Counted from the stretch's first letter, positions 41,612 to 50,620 are shown. The stretch: 64,000 bases of DNA from Paractinoplanes bogorensis (GCF_018829635.1 NZ_JAHKKG010000007.1:434001-498000), one strand, 5' to 3'. The notes: generated by a model from the sequence alone, not told the origin. Made by a program: numbers and translations.

Positions 41612-42412
41612 ATGAGCACTCTCATCGTCGGCGCGTCCGGTTTCCTCGGTTCCGAAGTGGCCCGTCAGGCCATGGCAACCGACCAGGCGGTGGTAGGCAC
41701 GGCCACCACCGCCCGGGACGGTTGGGTGCCGGTCGACATCACCGATCGCAAGGCGGTGCGGGCACTCATTTCCGCCGTACGCCCGAAGCTCGTCATCAAC
41801 AGCACGCGCGGCGGCTGGCGGGTCGAGGCCGACGGCGCGGCCACAGTGGCCGCCGAGTCGGTCGCCGTCGGGGCACGGCTCGTGCACGTGTCCACCGACG
41901 CATTGCACGCGGGCCGGCCCACCCCGTACACGGAGAAGGACGAACCCACCCCGGTCTCGCTGTACGGTGCGGCCAAAGCAGCCGCCGAGACCGCCGTCGC
42001 GGCGATCGACCCGGCCGCGGTGATCGTCCGGACGTCCCTGATCTGGGGCGGCGACTCCAGCGGGCACGAGTCCTTCGTGCTCAGCCTTCTCAACGGCAAC
42101 GGCCGGGGCATGCTGTTCACCGACGAGATCCGCTGCCCGGTACACGTCGCCGACCTGGCCGCGGCGCTGCTCGAACTGGCCGACTCCCGGTTCGCGGGCA
42201 TCATCAACGTGGCCGGGCCCGAGGCGATCAACCGGGCCGACTTCGGCCGGCTGGTCGCCCGCGCCCACGGACTCGACCCGGCCGCGCTGCCGACCGGGCT
42301 CAGCGCCGAGGGCGGGTTCGGGCCGCGGCCGCTGGACGTGCGGCTCGACACGACCCTCGCGCGATCGGTGCTGCGCACGCGGTTCCGGCCGGCCTCCGCC
42401 ATCGCCGCTTGA
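41612..42412 (+). CDS. RmlD-like SDR-family sugar nucleotide reductase
   Basis: The 266-aa extended SDR protein has LIVGASGFLGSEVARQA (NADP-binding), DITDRKAVRALI, the catalytic region VHVSTDALHAG...PVSLYGAAKAAAE (Ser...Tyr-x-x-x-Lys), and IIWGG-like SLIWGGDSS. This resembles dTDP-4-dehydrorhamnose reductase. No other dTDP-rhamnose genes are nearby, so the substrate is unproven. It starts 12 bp after the aspS stop and is probably cotranscribed. Confidence 0.83.
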   Translation: MSTLIVGASGFLGSEVARQAMATDQAVVGTATTARDGWVPVDITDRKAVRALISAVRPKLVINSTRGGWRVEADGAATVAAESVAVGARLVHVSTDALHAGRPTPYTEKDEPTPVSLYGAAKAAAETAVAAIDPAAVIVRTSLIWGGDSSGHESFVLSLLNGNGRGMLFTDEIRCPVHVADLAAALLELADSRFAGIINVAGPEAINRADFGRLVARAHGLDPAALPTGLSAEGGFGPRPLDVRLDTTLARSVLRTRFRPASAIAA

Positions 42413-42475
42413 GTCGCGCCGCCCATCCTCTTGCGTCGCCCGGCTCCCTCGCGCCGATCGTGTGAGACTGGGGGC

Positions 42476-42964
42476 GTGGAGCCGACCATTGCCGAGCTGG
42501 GCGCGCAGCCGTACGTGGGCCGCCGCGAGACCATCACGATGACCCAGTTCGCGCGGGTCGCCGATCATCTGCCGGCGATGTTCGCCCGGCTCGGCGAACG
42601 CGGGGTGCCGGTGGCCGGCGCGCCGTTCTTCCGCTACCGCGTGATCGACATGTCGGCCGACCTGACTGTCGAGGCGGGCATCCCGGTCACCGGGCCGGTC
42701 GACGTGGCCGCTCCGATGTTCGTCGAGACGCTGCCCGCCGGGCGCTACGTCACCGTCGCCCACATCGGTCACCCGGACGAGTTGATGCAGGTCACCGCCC
42801 GGCTGCTCGACTGGGCCCAGGCGCGGGGCCTCACCTTCGACATGCAGCCCACCCCGACCGGCGAGGTGTGGGGCTGCCGCCTCGAGGTGCTGATGACGAA
42901 CCCGGCCGAACAGCCCGACATGCACAAGTGGCGCACCGACCTGTTCTTCAAGCTGGCCGATTGA
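42476..42964 (+). CDS. GyrI-like small-molecule-binding domain protein
   Basis: The 162-aa protein is a stand-alone GyrI-like/AraC effector-binding (SHS2-fold) domain. It starts with PYVGRRETITMTQFARVAD; FFRYRVIDMSADLTVEAGIPV and LPAGRYVTVAHIGHPDEL are typical. It has no DNA-binding part. Such proteins bind hydrophobic compounds and some have hydrolase activity. GTG 42476 is preferred because the upstream frame is not conserved-looking. It stops 7 bp before the next gene. Confidence 0.82.
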   Translation: MEPTIAELGAQPYVGRRETITMTQFARVADHLPAMFARLGERGVPVAGAPFFRYRVIDMSADLTVEAGIPVTGPVDVAAPMFVETLPAGRYVTVAHIGHPDELMQVTARLLDWAQARGLTFDMQPTPTGEVWGCRLEVLMTNPAEQPDMHKWRTDLFFKLAD

Positions 42965-42971
42965 CCCTTTG

Positions 42972-43646
42972 GTGACCGACGACCACTCCGCGCCCGCCTG
43001 GCGCCGCCGCACCGACCCCGAGCGTCGCTGGCCGGCTGCGCTCGCCGTGGTCGTGATGATCGTGCTGCAGTTCCTGCTGCCCGAGCGGCTGACCCTCGGC
43101 CCGCGCTGGCTGCTCCCGGTGGTCGAGGTCGCCGTCATCGCCGTGCTGATCGCCGCCGACCCGGTGCGGATCCGGCGCGACACCCCGGCCCTGCGGACCC
43201 TCGGGCTCGTGCTGATCGCCCTGCTCAGCCTGGGCAACGGCTGGTCGGTGGTGATGCTGGTGCGGGCCATCGTCGCTGGGCACGACGTCGGCGGCCCGGC
43301 CCAGCTGCTGGCCGTCGGCGGGGCGATCTATCTGCTCAACGTGCTGTCGTTCGCCGTCTGGTTCTGGGAACTCGACCGCGGCGGCCCGGCCCGGCGTGCC
43401 CGCGGCGAGGACCCGTACCCGGACTTCCTCTTCGCCCCGATGACCTCGCCCGACCTGGCCCCCAAGGACTGGGAGCCCTGGTTCCTCGACTACCTCTATC
43501 TCGCCTTCACCAACGCGACCGCGTTCAGCCCGACCGACACGCTGCCGATGTCCCGCTGGGCCAAGGCGATCATGGCCCTGGAGACGGCGATCGCGCTGGT
43601 GATCGCGGTGCTCGTCGTGGCGAAGGCGGTCAATGCGTTGCCCTGA
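42972..43646 (+). CDS. Channel-like membrane protein without a canonical selectivity filter
   Basis: The 224-aa protein has about five hydrophobic helices: two pairs in the N-terminal half (AALAVVVMIVLQFLLPE; LLPVVEVAVIAVLIAADP; LGLVLIALLSLGNGW; LLAVGGAIYLLNVLSFAVWFW) and a last helix (ALETAIALVIAVLVVAKAVNAL). Before the last helix, the segment YLYLAFTNATAFSPTDTLPMSRWAK has the shape of a two-helix potassium-channel pore loop but lacks TVGYG. It may be a channel-derived protein with another role. GTG 42972 is chosen after the nearby TTG; no ribosome binding site is evident. Confidence 0.75.
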   Translation: MTDDHSAPAWRRRTDPERRWPAALAVVVMIVLQFLLPERLTLGPRWLLPVVEVAVIAVLIAADPVRIRRDTPALRTLGLVLIALLSLGNGWSVVMLVRAIVAGHDVGGPAQLLAVGGAIYLLNVLSFAVWFWELDRGGPARRARGEDPYPDFLFAPMTSPDLAPKDWEPWFLDYLYLAFTNATAFSPTDTLPMSRWAKAIMALETAIALVIAVLVVAKAVNALP

Positions 43647-43720
43647 CGGGCGAGTTTGGACTTACCGGCCCCCTGGGTAAATGCGGTGACAAGGCTCTCA
43701 CCCCCCTCGGAGGACATAAA

Positions 43721-43942
43721 ATGCTTGCCATCGCCGCCGCCGTCGTCTTCGGTATCTGGCTTCTTCTCGACTTCCTGAACACCAACCTCGGCGCCCCCGA
43801 CCTGTTCAACTTCCAGACCATGGCCACGCTCGGGTTGCTGCTGCTCTCGCTCTACCTGGCCGGCGTGGGCAGCGGTCCCCGCAACGCGAGCGGCACCGGC
43901 TCGGGCCGCCGCTTCTACGGCCGTCGCCCCGGCCGCGGCTGA
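43721..43942 (+). CDS. Small two-helix membrane protein
   Basis: The 73-aa protein has two membrane helices (MLAIAAAVVFGIWLLLDFL and MATLGLLLLSLYLAGVG) and an Arg/Gly-rich cytoplasmic tail (GSGRRFYGRRPGRG). A strong ribosome binding site (ggagga) 6-7 nt before the ATG and clear coding bias support a real gene. Function is unknown; the size and tail suggest a regulator or stabiliser of a larger membrane complex. It lies upstream of rarA. Confidence 0.78.
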   Translation: MLAIAAAVVFGIWLLLDFLNTNLGAPDLFNFQTMATLGLLLLSLYLAGVGSGPRNASGTGSGRRFYGRRPGRG

Positions 43943-44020
43943 CTTCTTTCCCGTACGGTCCGGCCGGTCACCACTTGCATTTTCTGCACTTGGCGGCCGG
44001 CCGGTATCGTCGTTGCCGAT

Positions 44021-45682
44021 ATGGAATCTGACGGGCTCTTCTCCCTCGGGGCGCAATCGTCTCCTCCCGAGGCCTCGCCGTCCTCGGGTCTCGGCGTTCC
44101 GGCTGCCGACTCGCCGCTGCCGGTGCGGATGCGGCCCGTCTCGCTCGACGAACTGGTCGGCCAGGAACACCTGCTCGCCCCCGGGGCGCCGCTGCGCCAG
44201 CTGGTCACCGGGGCCAGCCCGATGTCGGTGATCCTGTGGGGCCCGCCCGGCACCGGCAAGACCACGATCGCCCACCTCGTCGCGGGCGCGACCGACCGCA
44301 AGTTCGTCGCCATGTCGGCGCTGTCGGCCGGTGTCAAGGACGTGCGCGCGGTGATCGACACGGCCCGCCGCGAGCGGCGCTACGGCGGCTCGCCCACGGT
44401 GCTGTTCATCGACGAGGTGCACCGCTTCAGCAAGACCCAGCAGGACTCGCTGCTCGCCGCGGTGGAGGACCGCACGGTCACCCTGCTCGCGGCGACCACC
44501 GAGAACCCGTACTTCTCGGTCATCTCGCCCCTGCTTTCCCGCTGTGTGCTGCTGACCCTGCGCGCGCTCGACGACGACGACGTCCGGGGCCTGCTGCGCC
44601 GCGCGGTCGCCGACGAGCGCGGGCTGGGCGGCGCGGTCACCCTGGCCGAAGAGGCCGAGGAACACCTCGTACGGCTGGCCTCGGGCGACGTCCGCAAAGC
44701 GCTGACCGCCCTCGAGGCCGCGGCGGGCTCGGCCGTGGCCATGGGCGTCAAAGAGATCGACCTCGCCACCGCCGAGAAGGCGGTCGACGTCGCGGCCGTG
44801 CGCTACGACCGCGACGGCGACGCGCACTACGACGTGACCAGTGCCTTCATCAAGAGCATGCGCGGCAGCGACCCCGACGCGGCGCTGCACTGGCTGGCCC
44901 GCATGCTGGTGGCCGGCGAGGATCCGCGGTTCATCGCCCGGCGCATCGTCATCTTCGCCAGCGAAGACGTGGGCATGGCCGACCCGCAGGCCCTGGTCGT
45001 GGCGACCGCGGCGGCTCAGGCCGTCCAGCTCATCGGGCTCCCCGAGGCCGGGCTCAACCTGGCCCAGGCCGTGATCCACATGGCCACCGCCCCCAAGTCG
45101 AACAGCGCGACCACCGCGATCGGGGCCGCCATGGCCGACGTGCGGGCGGGTCGTGGGGGAGCGGTGCCGGCGGCGCTGCGCGACGCGCACTACCCGGGCG
45201 CGCGCGGACTAGGGCACGGCCGAGGTTATCGCTATCCGCACGACGACCCGCGCGGGGTGGTGACACAGCAGTATCTGCCCGACGATCTGGCGGACGCGGA
45301 GTATTACCAGCCGACCGATCACGGCGCGGAACGTGCGATCGGGGAGCGCGTGCCCCGGCTGCGGCGCATCGTGCGTGGTCGAGCGGCTACACCGCGTACG
45401 GGGGACGCTCCGGCACCCGGGATCGACCGCGCGGCGGGTGGTGCGCCGGGCCGCGATGAGGGACGCTTTGCCGCGAACATCACACCGGATCATGCCGATT
45501 CCCCGGTCGGCGCCGGTCCGGAGCGGGACGGGCCCGCATCGACGAGCGACGCTGAGCCGGTGGCCGCTCGCGATGGGAGCGTGTCCACAGACGGGACTGG
45601 TAGTCTCGCCGATTCGACGGACCCGGCCATGACGGACCGGGCGGACGACAGCGGCCCAGCAGCCGGAGAGGAACAGCCGTGA
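44021..45682 (+). CDS. rarA: Replication-associated recombination protein RarA (MgsA)
   Basis: RarA is an AAA+ ATPase that acts at stalled forks. The 553-aa protein has PVRMRPVSLDELVGQEHLL, Walker A (WGPPGTGKTTIA), Walker B (LFIDEVHRFSKTQQD), sensor 1 (LLAATTENPYFSV) and the RarA C-terminal helical domain (DAALHWLARMLVAGEDPRFIARR and YPHDDPRGVVTQQYLPD). After about residue 450 there is an extra 100-residue, acidic, Gly/Ala/Asp/Ser-rich tail not usual in RarA. The stop overlaps the start of the next gene (GTGA), so the two are coupled. Confidence 0.94.
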   Translation: MESDGLFSLGAQSSPPEASPSSGLGVPAADSPLPVRMRPVSLDELVGQEHLLAPGAPLRQLVTGASPMSVILWGPPGTGKTTIAHLVAGATDRKFVAMSALSAGVKDVRAVIDTARRERRYGGSPTVLFIDEVHRFSKTQQDSLLAAVEDRTVTLLAATTENPYFSVISPLLSRCVLLTLRALDDDDVRGLLRRAVADERGLGGAVTLAEEAEEHLVRLASGDVRKALTALEAAAGSAVAMGVKEIDLATAEKAVDVAAVRYDRDGDAHYDVTSAFIKSMRGSDPDAALHWLARMLVAGEDPRFIARRIVIFASEDVGMADPQALVVATAAAQAVQLIGLPEAGLNLAQAVIHMATAPKSNSATTAIGAAMADVRAGRGGAVPAALRDAHYPGARGLGHGRGYRYPHDDPRGVVTQQYLPDDLADAEYYQPTDHGAERAIGERVPRLRRIVRGRAATPRTGDAPAPGIDRAAGGAPGRDEGRFAANITPDHADSPVGAGPERDGPASTSDAEPVAARDGSVSTDGTGSLADSTDPAMTDRADDSGPAAGEEQP

Positions 45683-48600
45683 CCCCGCGCGGTGCCGATC
45701 GGCCCGACGACGACGCTGACCTGCGCAACGAGCAGGCCGGCGGGCGGAAGGGGCGCCGCTTCGGCCGCAGCCGGCCGGAACCGGCCGAGCCCGAGGTCGT
45801 CTCGCAGGAAGAAACCGGCTGGCTCGACGACCTGCGCAGCGCCAAGCAGCAGCGAAGCGCGATCGGCCCCGGCACCCTGGCCGGCGAGACCCGTTACAGC
45901 AAGTCCGGCCGGGTCGCCCCCGGCCCCGACGACCCCGCCGACGACGACCCCGTGCCCGGCTGGGCCGGCAACAGCGGCGAACATCCGTCCGGTGGCCGGC
46001 CCACGCCGCCGCCCGGCCCGAACGCGGGCGCCCCGGGTCAGGCTCCGCGCACTCCCGGCCCGGCCTCCGGCGGCCCCGGTCAGGGCTCGCGTGCTGTCGG
46101 CCCGGTGTCCGGTGGGCCCGGTCCGGCCCCGGGCCGGCCTGGCTCTGCTTCCGGTGAGCCTGGACAGGCTTCGCGTGCTCTCGGGCCCGCCTTGGGTGGG
46201 CCTGGTCAGGTGTCCGGCGGGCTTCCGGTCCGTGGGCCCGGCCAGATCTCCGGTGGTCGCCCGGCCGGTGGCGCCGCGGTGCCGCCCGGCAGTGTCCCGC
46301 CGCAGCCGAGCGGCCGTGCCGGCGCACCGGGGCGAGCCCCCGAGCAGCCCTACGGGACGCCGCCCGCAGTCCCGCTCTCCGGCAACGCACCCGAGGTGCC
46401 CGCCGTGCGGCTGGTGTCGCCGGCGTCGCGCCCGGTCTCGCCCGGCGTCCCGACCCGGGGGCGTGACCGTTTCCGCCCCGACGGACCGCCTCCGGGCGGC
46501 GCCGGTCGGCCAGTCTCCGGTGCGCCGGGCGGTACCAGTTATGGCGATCCTGGGCGTCCCGGCGGCGCGGAGTACGGCGGCCCCGGCCGACCGGTTTCCG
46601 GAGCGCCGGGCGGGTCCGACTTCGGCGATGCCGGGCGTCCGGCTGCCGGTGGCGCGGAATACGGCGGTTCCGCCCGGCCGGGTGGCGCGAGCTACGGCGG
46701 CGGGTCCGGCCGGCCTGTGTCCGGGGCGCCGGGTGGGTCGGAATACGGCGGTGCCGCTTCGGGTGACTCCGACGACTCGAGTTTTGGTGCGGCCGGGCGG
46801 CATGGCGGAGCAGGGCCGGCCTTTCCTGGCGGCGGCCCGGGTTACTCCGGTCCGAACGGGCCTGCGCCCGGTGCCGGGCGGCACGGCCGGCACGACGGTG
46901 CCGCCCCGGGCGAACGCACCGGCCGGCACGGCTCCCCCGACGCGAGCGAGCGCGGGGGTCGGCCTGGTGAGCCGGGCAGTTTCGGCGGTGCCGCGGCACC
47001 CCGGTCTCCCGCGCCGGGTGACGCCGGCCCGCGCTCCGGCGCTCGGGGTGCGGAAGACGGCTTCGCGCCGGGAGTAGGCGATGGCACCCGCTCGGGTCGC
47101 CGGGGTGACGGCAACCGGGGCATGGACGACGGCTTCGCGCCAGGTGCGGGCGACGGCCGACGGGGTGACGGCAGTCTGGCCGGCGATGACGGTTTCGGTC
47201 CGCGTGAGGGCACCCGTTCCGGTCGCGCCGGGATGGCTCCCGGGCCGGAGGACGGACCACGCGGCGGCGGCCGGGGCGGTCGTGGCCGTGCCGGGCGCGG
47301 CAACGTGCCCGCGCAGGGCGGCCGACCGGGCGCTCCGGAACCGGGTGACGTCAGCCAGAACGTAGCCCGCCACGGTGGCCCGGGACAGGGCGGGCCGGCG
47401 GGGCCGAACGGTCGCGGCGACCAGCCCGGTTCCTACGGTGGGTCGGCTCAGGACGAGCCGGACGGGCCGCCGAACGGGCCGGGCCGTGGCGCGCCGGGTG
47501 GGCCCGGTGGTGCCCAGGGTCGTGGCCAGGGCAATCCTCGTGGGCGTGGTCCCGGGGGAGCCGCCGCTGGTCCCGGCATGTCGGGGCACACGGGTAGTTT
47601 CCCGGCCGCCACCTCGGGCACGACCGGTCCCGTGCGGGCCGCGGCTGTGGTTCCGCCGGTGGTGCCTGGGCGTGAGGGTGTGCGCACTCCGGCCGTGCCG
47701 GGACGAGCCGGTGCCATGGCCGGGCAGGCGTCCGGTGTTATTCAACGTCCGGGCGATGTCTCCGGGCGGGTGGCTCCGCGCGGTGGCCAGGTGCGCCCGC
47801 AGGGTCCGGGTCAGCAGAGTCAGGACCGGCCGCAGTCGCCGGGCCGTCCCCAGAGCCCAGCCGGGCCGCAGGGGCCGGGACAGATCCACGGAACCCCGCA
47901 GGGACCGGCCGGACCTGGGCAGCCGCAGGGTCCGGGTCAACCCGGACAGATCCAGGGCGCCCCGCAGGGTCAGCCTTATGGCACCCCGCAGTTGCCGCCT
48001 GGGCCGGGTCAGCCGTATGGCGCCCCGCCCGGAGCTGGGCAGCCGCCGGGGCCGGGGCAGATCCACGGCGCGCCGCAACTGCCGCCCGGGTCGGGTCAGC
48101 CCTACGGTTCGCCGCAGGGACCGGACGGGCCGGGACAGACCTACGGCGCGGCGCCGGGACCGGATGGACCGGGTCAGCCCTTTGGCAACCCACAGGGACT
48201 GGCTGGGCCGCAAGGGTCACCGCCGGGGCCGGGACAGCCGTATGGGCCGGAGCAGCCGGCTCGCGGGCGTGGGCGGGCCGGCATGGCGCCGGGCCCGGTC
48301 TCGCCGTCGGCCGGGCCGGTTTCGCCGGGGCAGCCGTCAGCGAACGTCTACGGAGCCGCAGGCGGCCGTGCGTCCGGGCCCGCCCCGGGCGAGTACGGCC
48401 AGCTCTCGCGCGCCCAGAGCGCCCCGCGCGTGCCGCAGAACGACCCGGACCAGGTTCCGGGCGAGTATGGACAGCTGTCCCGGGCTCAGGCCGTTCCCGG
48501 TCAGCCGCAGCGCGAGCCGGGCCAGGCCACGGCCGGCACCCCGCGCGGCGGCCGGAGTGAGCGCGGCCAGGGAACGGGTCGCAACGTCGACCTGGCCGGC

Positions 48601-49785
48601 GCCGACGCCGGCCGTGGACCCCGGCCGGGCGGCCCAGGTTCTCCCCGGGGAGCCGCCGGAGCCGCGGTGGTCGGCGGAATGGCCGGTGCCGCTGCCGGAG
48701 CCGCGGGCTCGGCGGCCGTTCACGCCGGTGCCGCTGCCGTGGGCGGTGCCCAGGGTTCGGCGTCGGTCGGCAGTGCCCAGAGCGGCGACGCGAGTGCCTC
48801 GGACAGCGGCCCGAGCGTGCGTGGCCCGAACGGCCCGCTTCCGGTGCGCTCGGCTTCCGGTGCGGCGTCGGTTGCGGGTGCGAGCGCGGCTGCCCCCGTA
48901 CGGAATGGGCAAAGCACTCCACCCGTCGGTGGCATGGCGGGAGCGGCGGCCGTGAGCGGTGCTGCCTCGGTGGCCGCCAACGCCAAGCCGGGCGGGCGGG
49001 TCGCCATCGAGACCGGTGGGGCCGTCCTGTCCAGCGAGGGCTCGTCCCCGGTCGTCGGGGCGCGGGCCGCGGCCGCCAAAGCGCAGGCCGGTGCGCCGGA
49101 CGAGGCCCCGGCGACGACCGGCGGGCTCGGCGGCATCCGCGAGCAGATGCGCACCCAGCGGAAGCTCCGCGTGGTGACCCTGGTCTCCCTGGCCGTCGTC
49201 GTGCTGGTGGTGCTGCCCGCTTTCTTCGGGGTGCGGGCGGCCGGCAGCGACCCGGTCTTCGGCTCGCTCGACTCGCTCGATGTGCCCTCGTGGGCCGAGC
49301 AGAAGGTCGACGACCAGAGCAGTGGCAGCCGGTGGTGCTTCACCGACTGCACCTTCCGGGAACGCACCGCCCAGTCGCAGAAGTCGTTCACCGAGACGAC
49401 CGCCGCGTACACCTCGGCCCTGACCGCCGCCGGCTGGTCGCCGTGGAAGGTCGGTGACTGTCCCGAGCAGGCGGTCGACCCCAAGGACAGCACCTACACC
49501 TGCTTCAAGCGGGACGAGTTCACTCTGGACCTGTGGGTGAGCCCGCCGGACTGCAAGGTCGACCAGGTCGCGGCCAACGATCCGTCGGTGGCCGGGGCGA
49601 CGGCCCCGCCCGACCCGAAGACCCTGGGCGAGTGCGCCGGATCCGCGGTCAGCATCAAGGTGCAGAACGCGATCGAGGACACCCGCGGCAAGCCGGACCC
49701 GGATCCGAGCCCGATCACGGGCGAGACGCCCGACCCGGAGCTGTCCAATGATCCGCTCCTGGAGCCGACACCGACGGCGTCGTGA
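45679..49785 (+). CDS. Giant Gly/Pro-rich single-pass membrane protein
   Basis: This is a 1368-aa protein of unusual design. The first 1150 residues or so are cytoplasmic, low-complexity and dominated by Gly, Pro, Ala, Ser, Gln and Arg. Repeats include GRPVSGAPGGSEYGG (middle) and GPGQPYGAP-type units (later). One membrane helix follows (about 1163-1184, LVSLAVVVLVVLPAFFGV), then an external domain of about 180 residues with six Cys (RWCFTDC, GDCPEQ, TYTCFKRD, PPDCKVD, GECAGS). The N-terminal 60 residues, with ETGWLDDLRSAKQQRS, look conserved. Function is unknown. It is coupled to rarA and upstream of the alaS genes. Confidence 0.85.
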   Translation: MTPRGADRPDDDADLRNEQAGGRKGRRFGRSRPEPAEPEVVSQEETGWLDDLRSAKQQRSAIGPGTLAGETRYSKSGRVAPGPDDPADDDPVPGWAGNSGEHPSGGRPTPPPGPNAGAPGQAPRTPGPASGGPGQGSRAVGPVSGGPGPAPGRPGSASGEPGQASRALGPALGGPGQVSGGLPVRGPGQISGGRPAGGAAVPPGSVPPQPSGRAGAPGRAPEQPYGTPPAVPLSGNAPEVPAVRLVSPASRPVSPGVPTRGRDRFRPDGPPPGGAGRPVSGAPGGTSYGDPGRPGGAEYGGPGRPVSGAPGGSDFGDAGRPAAGGAEYGGSARPGGASYGGGSGRPVSGAPGGSEYGGAASGDSDDSSFGAAGRHGGAGPAFPGGGPGYSGPNGPAPGAGRHGRHDGAAPGERTGRHGSPDASERGGRPGEPGSFGGAAAPRSPAPGDAGPRSGARGAEDGFAPGVGDGTRSGRRGDGNRGMDDGFAPGAGDGRRGDGSLAGDDGFGPREGTRSGRAGMAPGPEDGPRGGGRGGRGRAGRGNVPAQGGRPGAPEPGDVSQNVARHGGPGQGGPAGPNGRGDQPGSYGGSAQDEPDGPPNGPGRGAPGGPGGAQGRGQGNPRGRGPGGAAAGPGMSGHTGSFPAATSGTTGPVRAAAVVPPVVPGREGVRTPAVPGRAGAMAGQASGVIQRPGDVSGRVAPRGGQVRPQGPGQQSQDRPQSPGRPQSPAGPQGPGQIHGTPQGPAGPGQPQGPGQPGQIQGAPQGQPYGTPQLPPGPGQPYGAPPGAGQPPGPGQIHGAPQLPPGSGQPYGSPQGPDGPGQTYGAAPGPDGPGQPFGNPQGLAGPQGSPPGPGQPYGPEQPARGRGRAGMAPGPVSPSAGPVSPGQPSANVYGAAGGRASGPAPGEYGQLSRAQSAPRVPQNDPDQVPGEYGQLSRAQAVPGQPQREPGQATAGTPRGGRSERGQGTGRNVDLAGADAGRGPRPGGPGSPRGAAGAAVVGGMAGAAAGAAGSAAVHAGAAAVGGAQGSASVGSAQSGDASASDSGPSVRGPNGPLPVRSASGAASVAGASAAAPVRNGQSTPPVGGMAGAAAVSGAASVAANAKPGGRVAIETGGAVLSSEGSSPVVGARAAAAKAQAGAPDEAPATTGGLGGIREQMRTQRKLRVVTLVSLAVVVLVVLPAFFGVRAAGSDPVFGSLDSLDVPSWAEQKVDDQSSGSRWCFTDCTFRERTAQSQKSFTETTAAYTSALTAAGWSPWKVGDCPEQAVDPKDSTYTCFKRDEFTLDLWVSPPDCKVDQVAANDPSVAGATAPPDPKTLGECAGSAVSIKVQNAIEDTRGKPDPDPSPITGETPDPELSNDPLLEPTPTAS
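46490..48270 (+). repeat. Degenerate protein-coding repeats in the Gly/Pro-rich gene
   Basis: Within the low-complexity region, units related to GRPVSGAPGGSxYGG recur at about 46500-46760, and units related to GPGQPYGxPQ recur at about 47860-48250. The DNA copies are diverged, not tandem-identical, so this is protein-level repetition, not a minisatellite. Confidence 0.7.
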
Positions 49786-49793
49786 CGCGGGCT

Positions 49794-49842
49794 GTGGTCA
49801 CGGACGGTAGGGTCTGCACGTTGACCCGCCACCCGTGACCAC
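49794..49842 (+). promoter_or_regulatory. Inverted repeat flanking a -10 box upstream of DUF948 gene
   Basis: A perfect 10-bp inverted repeat (49794-49803 and 49833-49842) encloses 29 nt that contain a TAGGGT -10-like box (49808-49813) and the likely transcription start. It lies 20 bp upstream of the DUF948 gene and may be a regulatory site for the DUF948-alaS operon. Confidence 0.5.
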
Positions 49843-49861
49843 GTAAAGGGAGTTGCGCCTG

Positions 49862-50314
49862 ATGAACGCCGGAGAAATCGCAGGCCTGATCGCGGCGGGC
49901 GCCTTTCTGATGCTCGTCCTCGTGCTCGCCGTGCCGATCCTCAAGCTGGGCCGCACGGTCGACGCCGCCACCCGCTCGATCAACGACCTGACCGACCGCA
50001 CCGGCCCGCTGCTGAGCGACGTGAACGACACCGTCCGCGGCGTGAACACCGCACTGAGCCAGGTGCAGGTCTCTTTGGACGGTGTCAACGTCCAGCTGGC
50101 CAAGGTCGACACGATCACCGAGCACGCCGCGCACGTCACCGCGAACGTGGCCAACCTGTCCACCGTCGTCGCCGCCGCCGCGGCCAACCCGCTGGTCAAG
50201 GTGGCCTCTTTCGGGTACGGCCTGCGCAAGACCGTCCAGGCGCGCCGCAACGCGGACGAGGCCCGCGAGGTGCGCGAGACCATGAAGCAGCGCCGCAAGG
50301 CCGCTCGCCGCTAA
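49862..50314 (+). CDS. DUF948 single-helix membrane protein
   Basis: The 150-aa protein has an N-terminal membrane helix (IAGLIAAGAFLMLVLVLAVPILKL) and then a long amphipathic, probably coiled-coil region (TVDAATRSINDLTDRTGPLLSDVNDTV...TNVANLSTVV) and a basic tail. This is the pattern of DUF948 proteins found upstream of alaS in actinobacteria; function is unknown. ATG 49862 is chosen because aagggag lies 9 nt upstream. Confidence 0.88.
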   Translation: MNAGEIAGLIAAGAFLMLVLVLAVPILKLGRTVDAATRSINDLTDRTGPLLSDVNDTVRGVNTALSQVQVSLDGVNVQLAKVDTITEHAAHVTANVANLSTVVAAAAANPLVKVASFGYGLRKTVQARRNADEAREVRETMKQRRKAARR

Positions 50315-50338
50315 TTCTTGAGAAGGGACCAACCCGCC

Positions 50339-50620
50339 ATGAAGCGGCTGCTCTGGCTGGGTGTCGGCCTCGCTGTCGGCGCCATCGTCGTTCGCAAACT
50401 CACCCAGAAGGCGAACGAGTTCACTCCGTCCGGCATCGCCACCTCGCTGTCGCAATCCGCTGGCGGCATGGTCGAGTCGATGCGTAGCTTCGTGGAGGAC
50501 GTACGCGAGGCCGCGGCCGAACGCGAGGACCAGATAAACAAGGCGTTCGCCGAGGGTGAGCTCTACGTCAACGACGACGAGGACGAGGACGGCCGGAACG
50601 GCCAGGAGGGGATCCGATGA
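50339..50620 (+). CDS. Small membrane protein upstream of alaS (DUF6167-like)
   Basis: The 93-aa protein has one N-terminal helix (LLWLGVGLAVGAIVVRKL) followed by an amphipathic helix with VESMRSFVEDVREAAAEREDQINKAF and a very acidic tail (NDDEDEDG). The position between DUF948 and alaS is conserved in actinobacteria. Function is unknown. The start ATG 50339 follows agaaggga. Its stop overlaps the alaS start (ATGA). Confidence 0.84.
   Translation: MKRLLWLGVGLAVGAIVVRKLTQKANEFTPSGIATSLSQSAGGMVESMRSFVEDVREAAAEREDQINKAFAEGELYVNDDEDEDGRNGQEGIR

Noticed and set aside
39662..43270. A 1202-residue minus-strand frame across aspS
   Set aside because: It is antisense to four real genes and has no recognisable protein features.
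45490..48213. A 907-residue open frame antisense to the Gly/Pro-rich gene
   Set aside because: It arises from high GC and repetition of the real gene, is Arg/Pro/Thr-biased and has no domain.
46490..48270. Possible CRISPR-like or minisatellite array
   Set aside because: Repeat units vary in DNA sequence and length and are kept in one reading frame.
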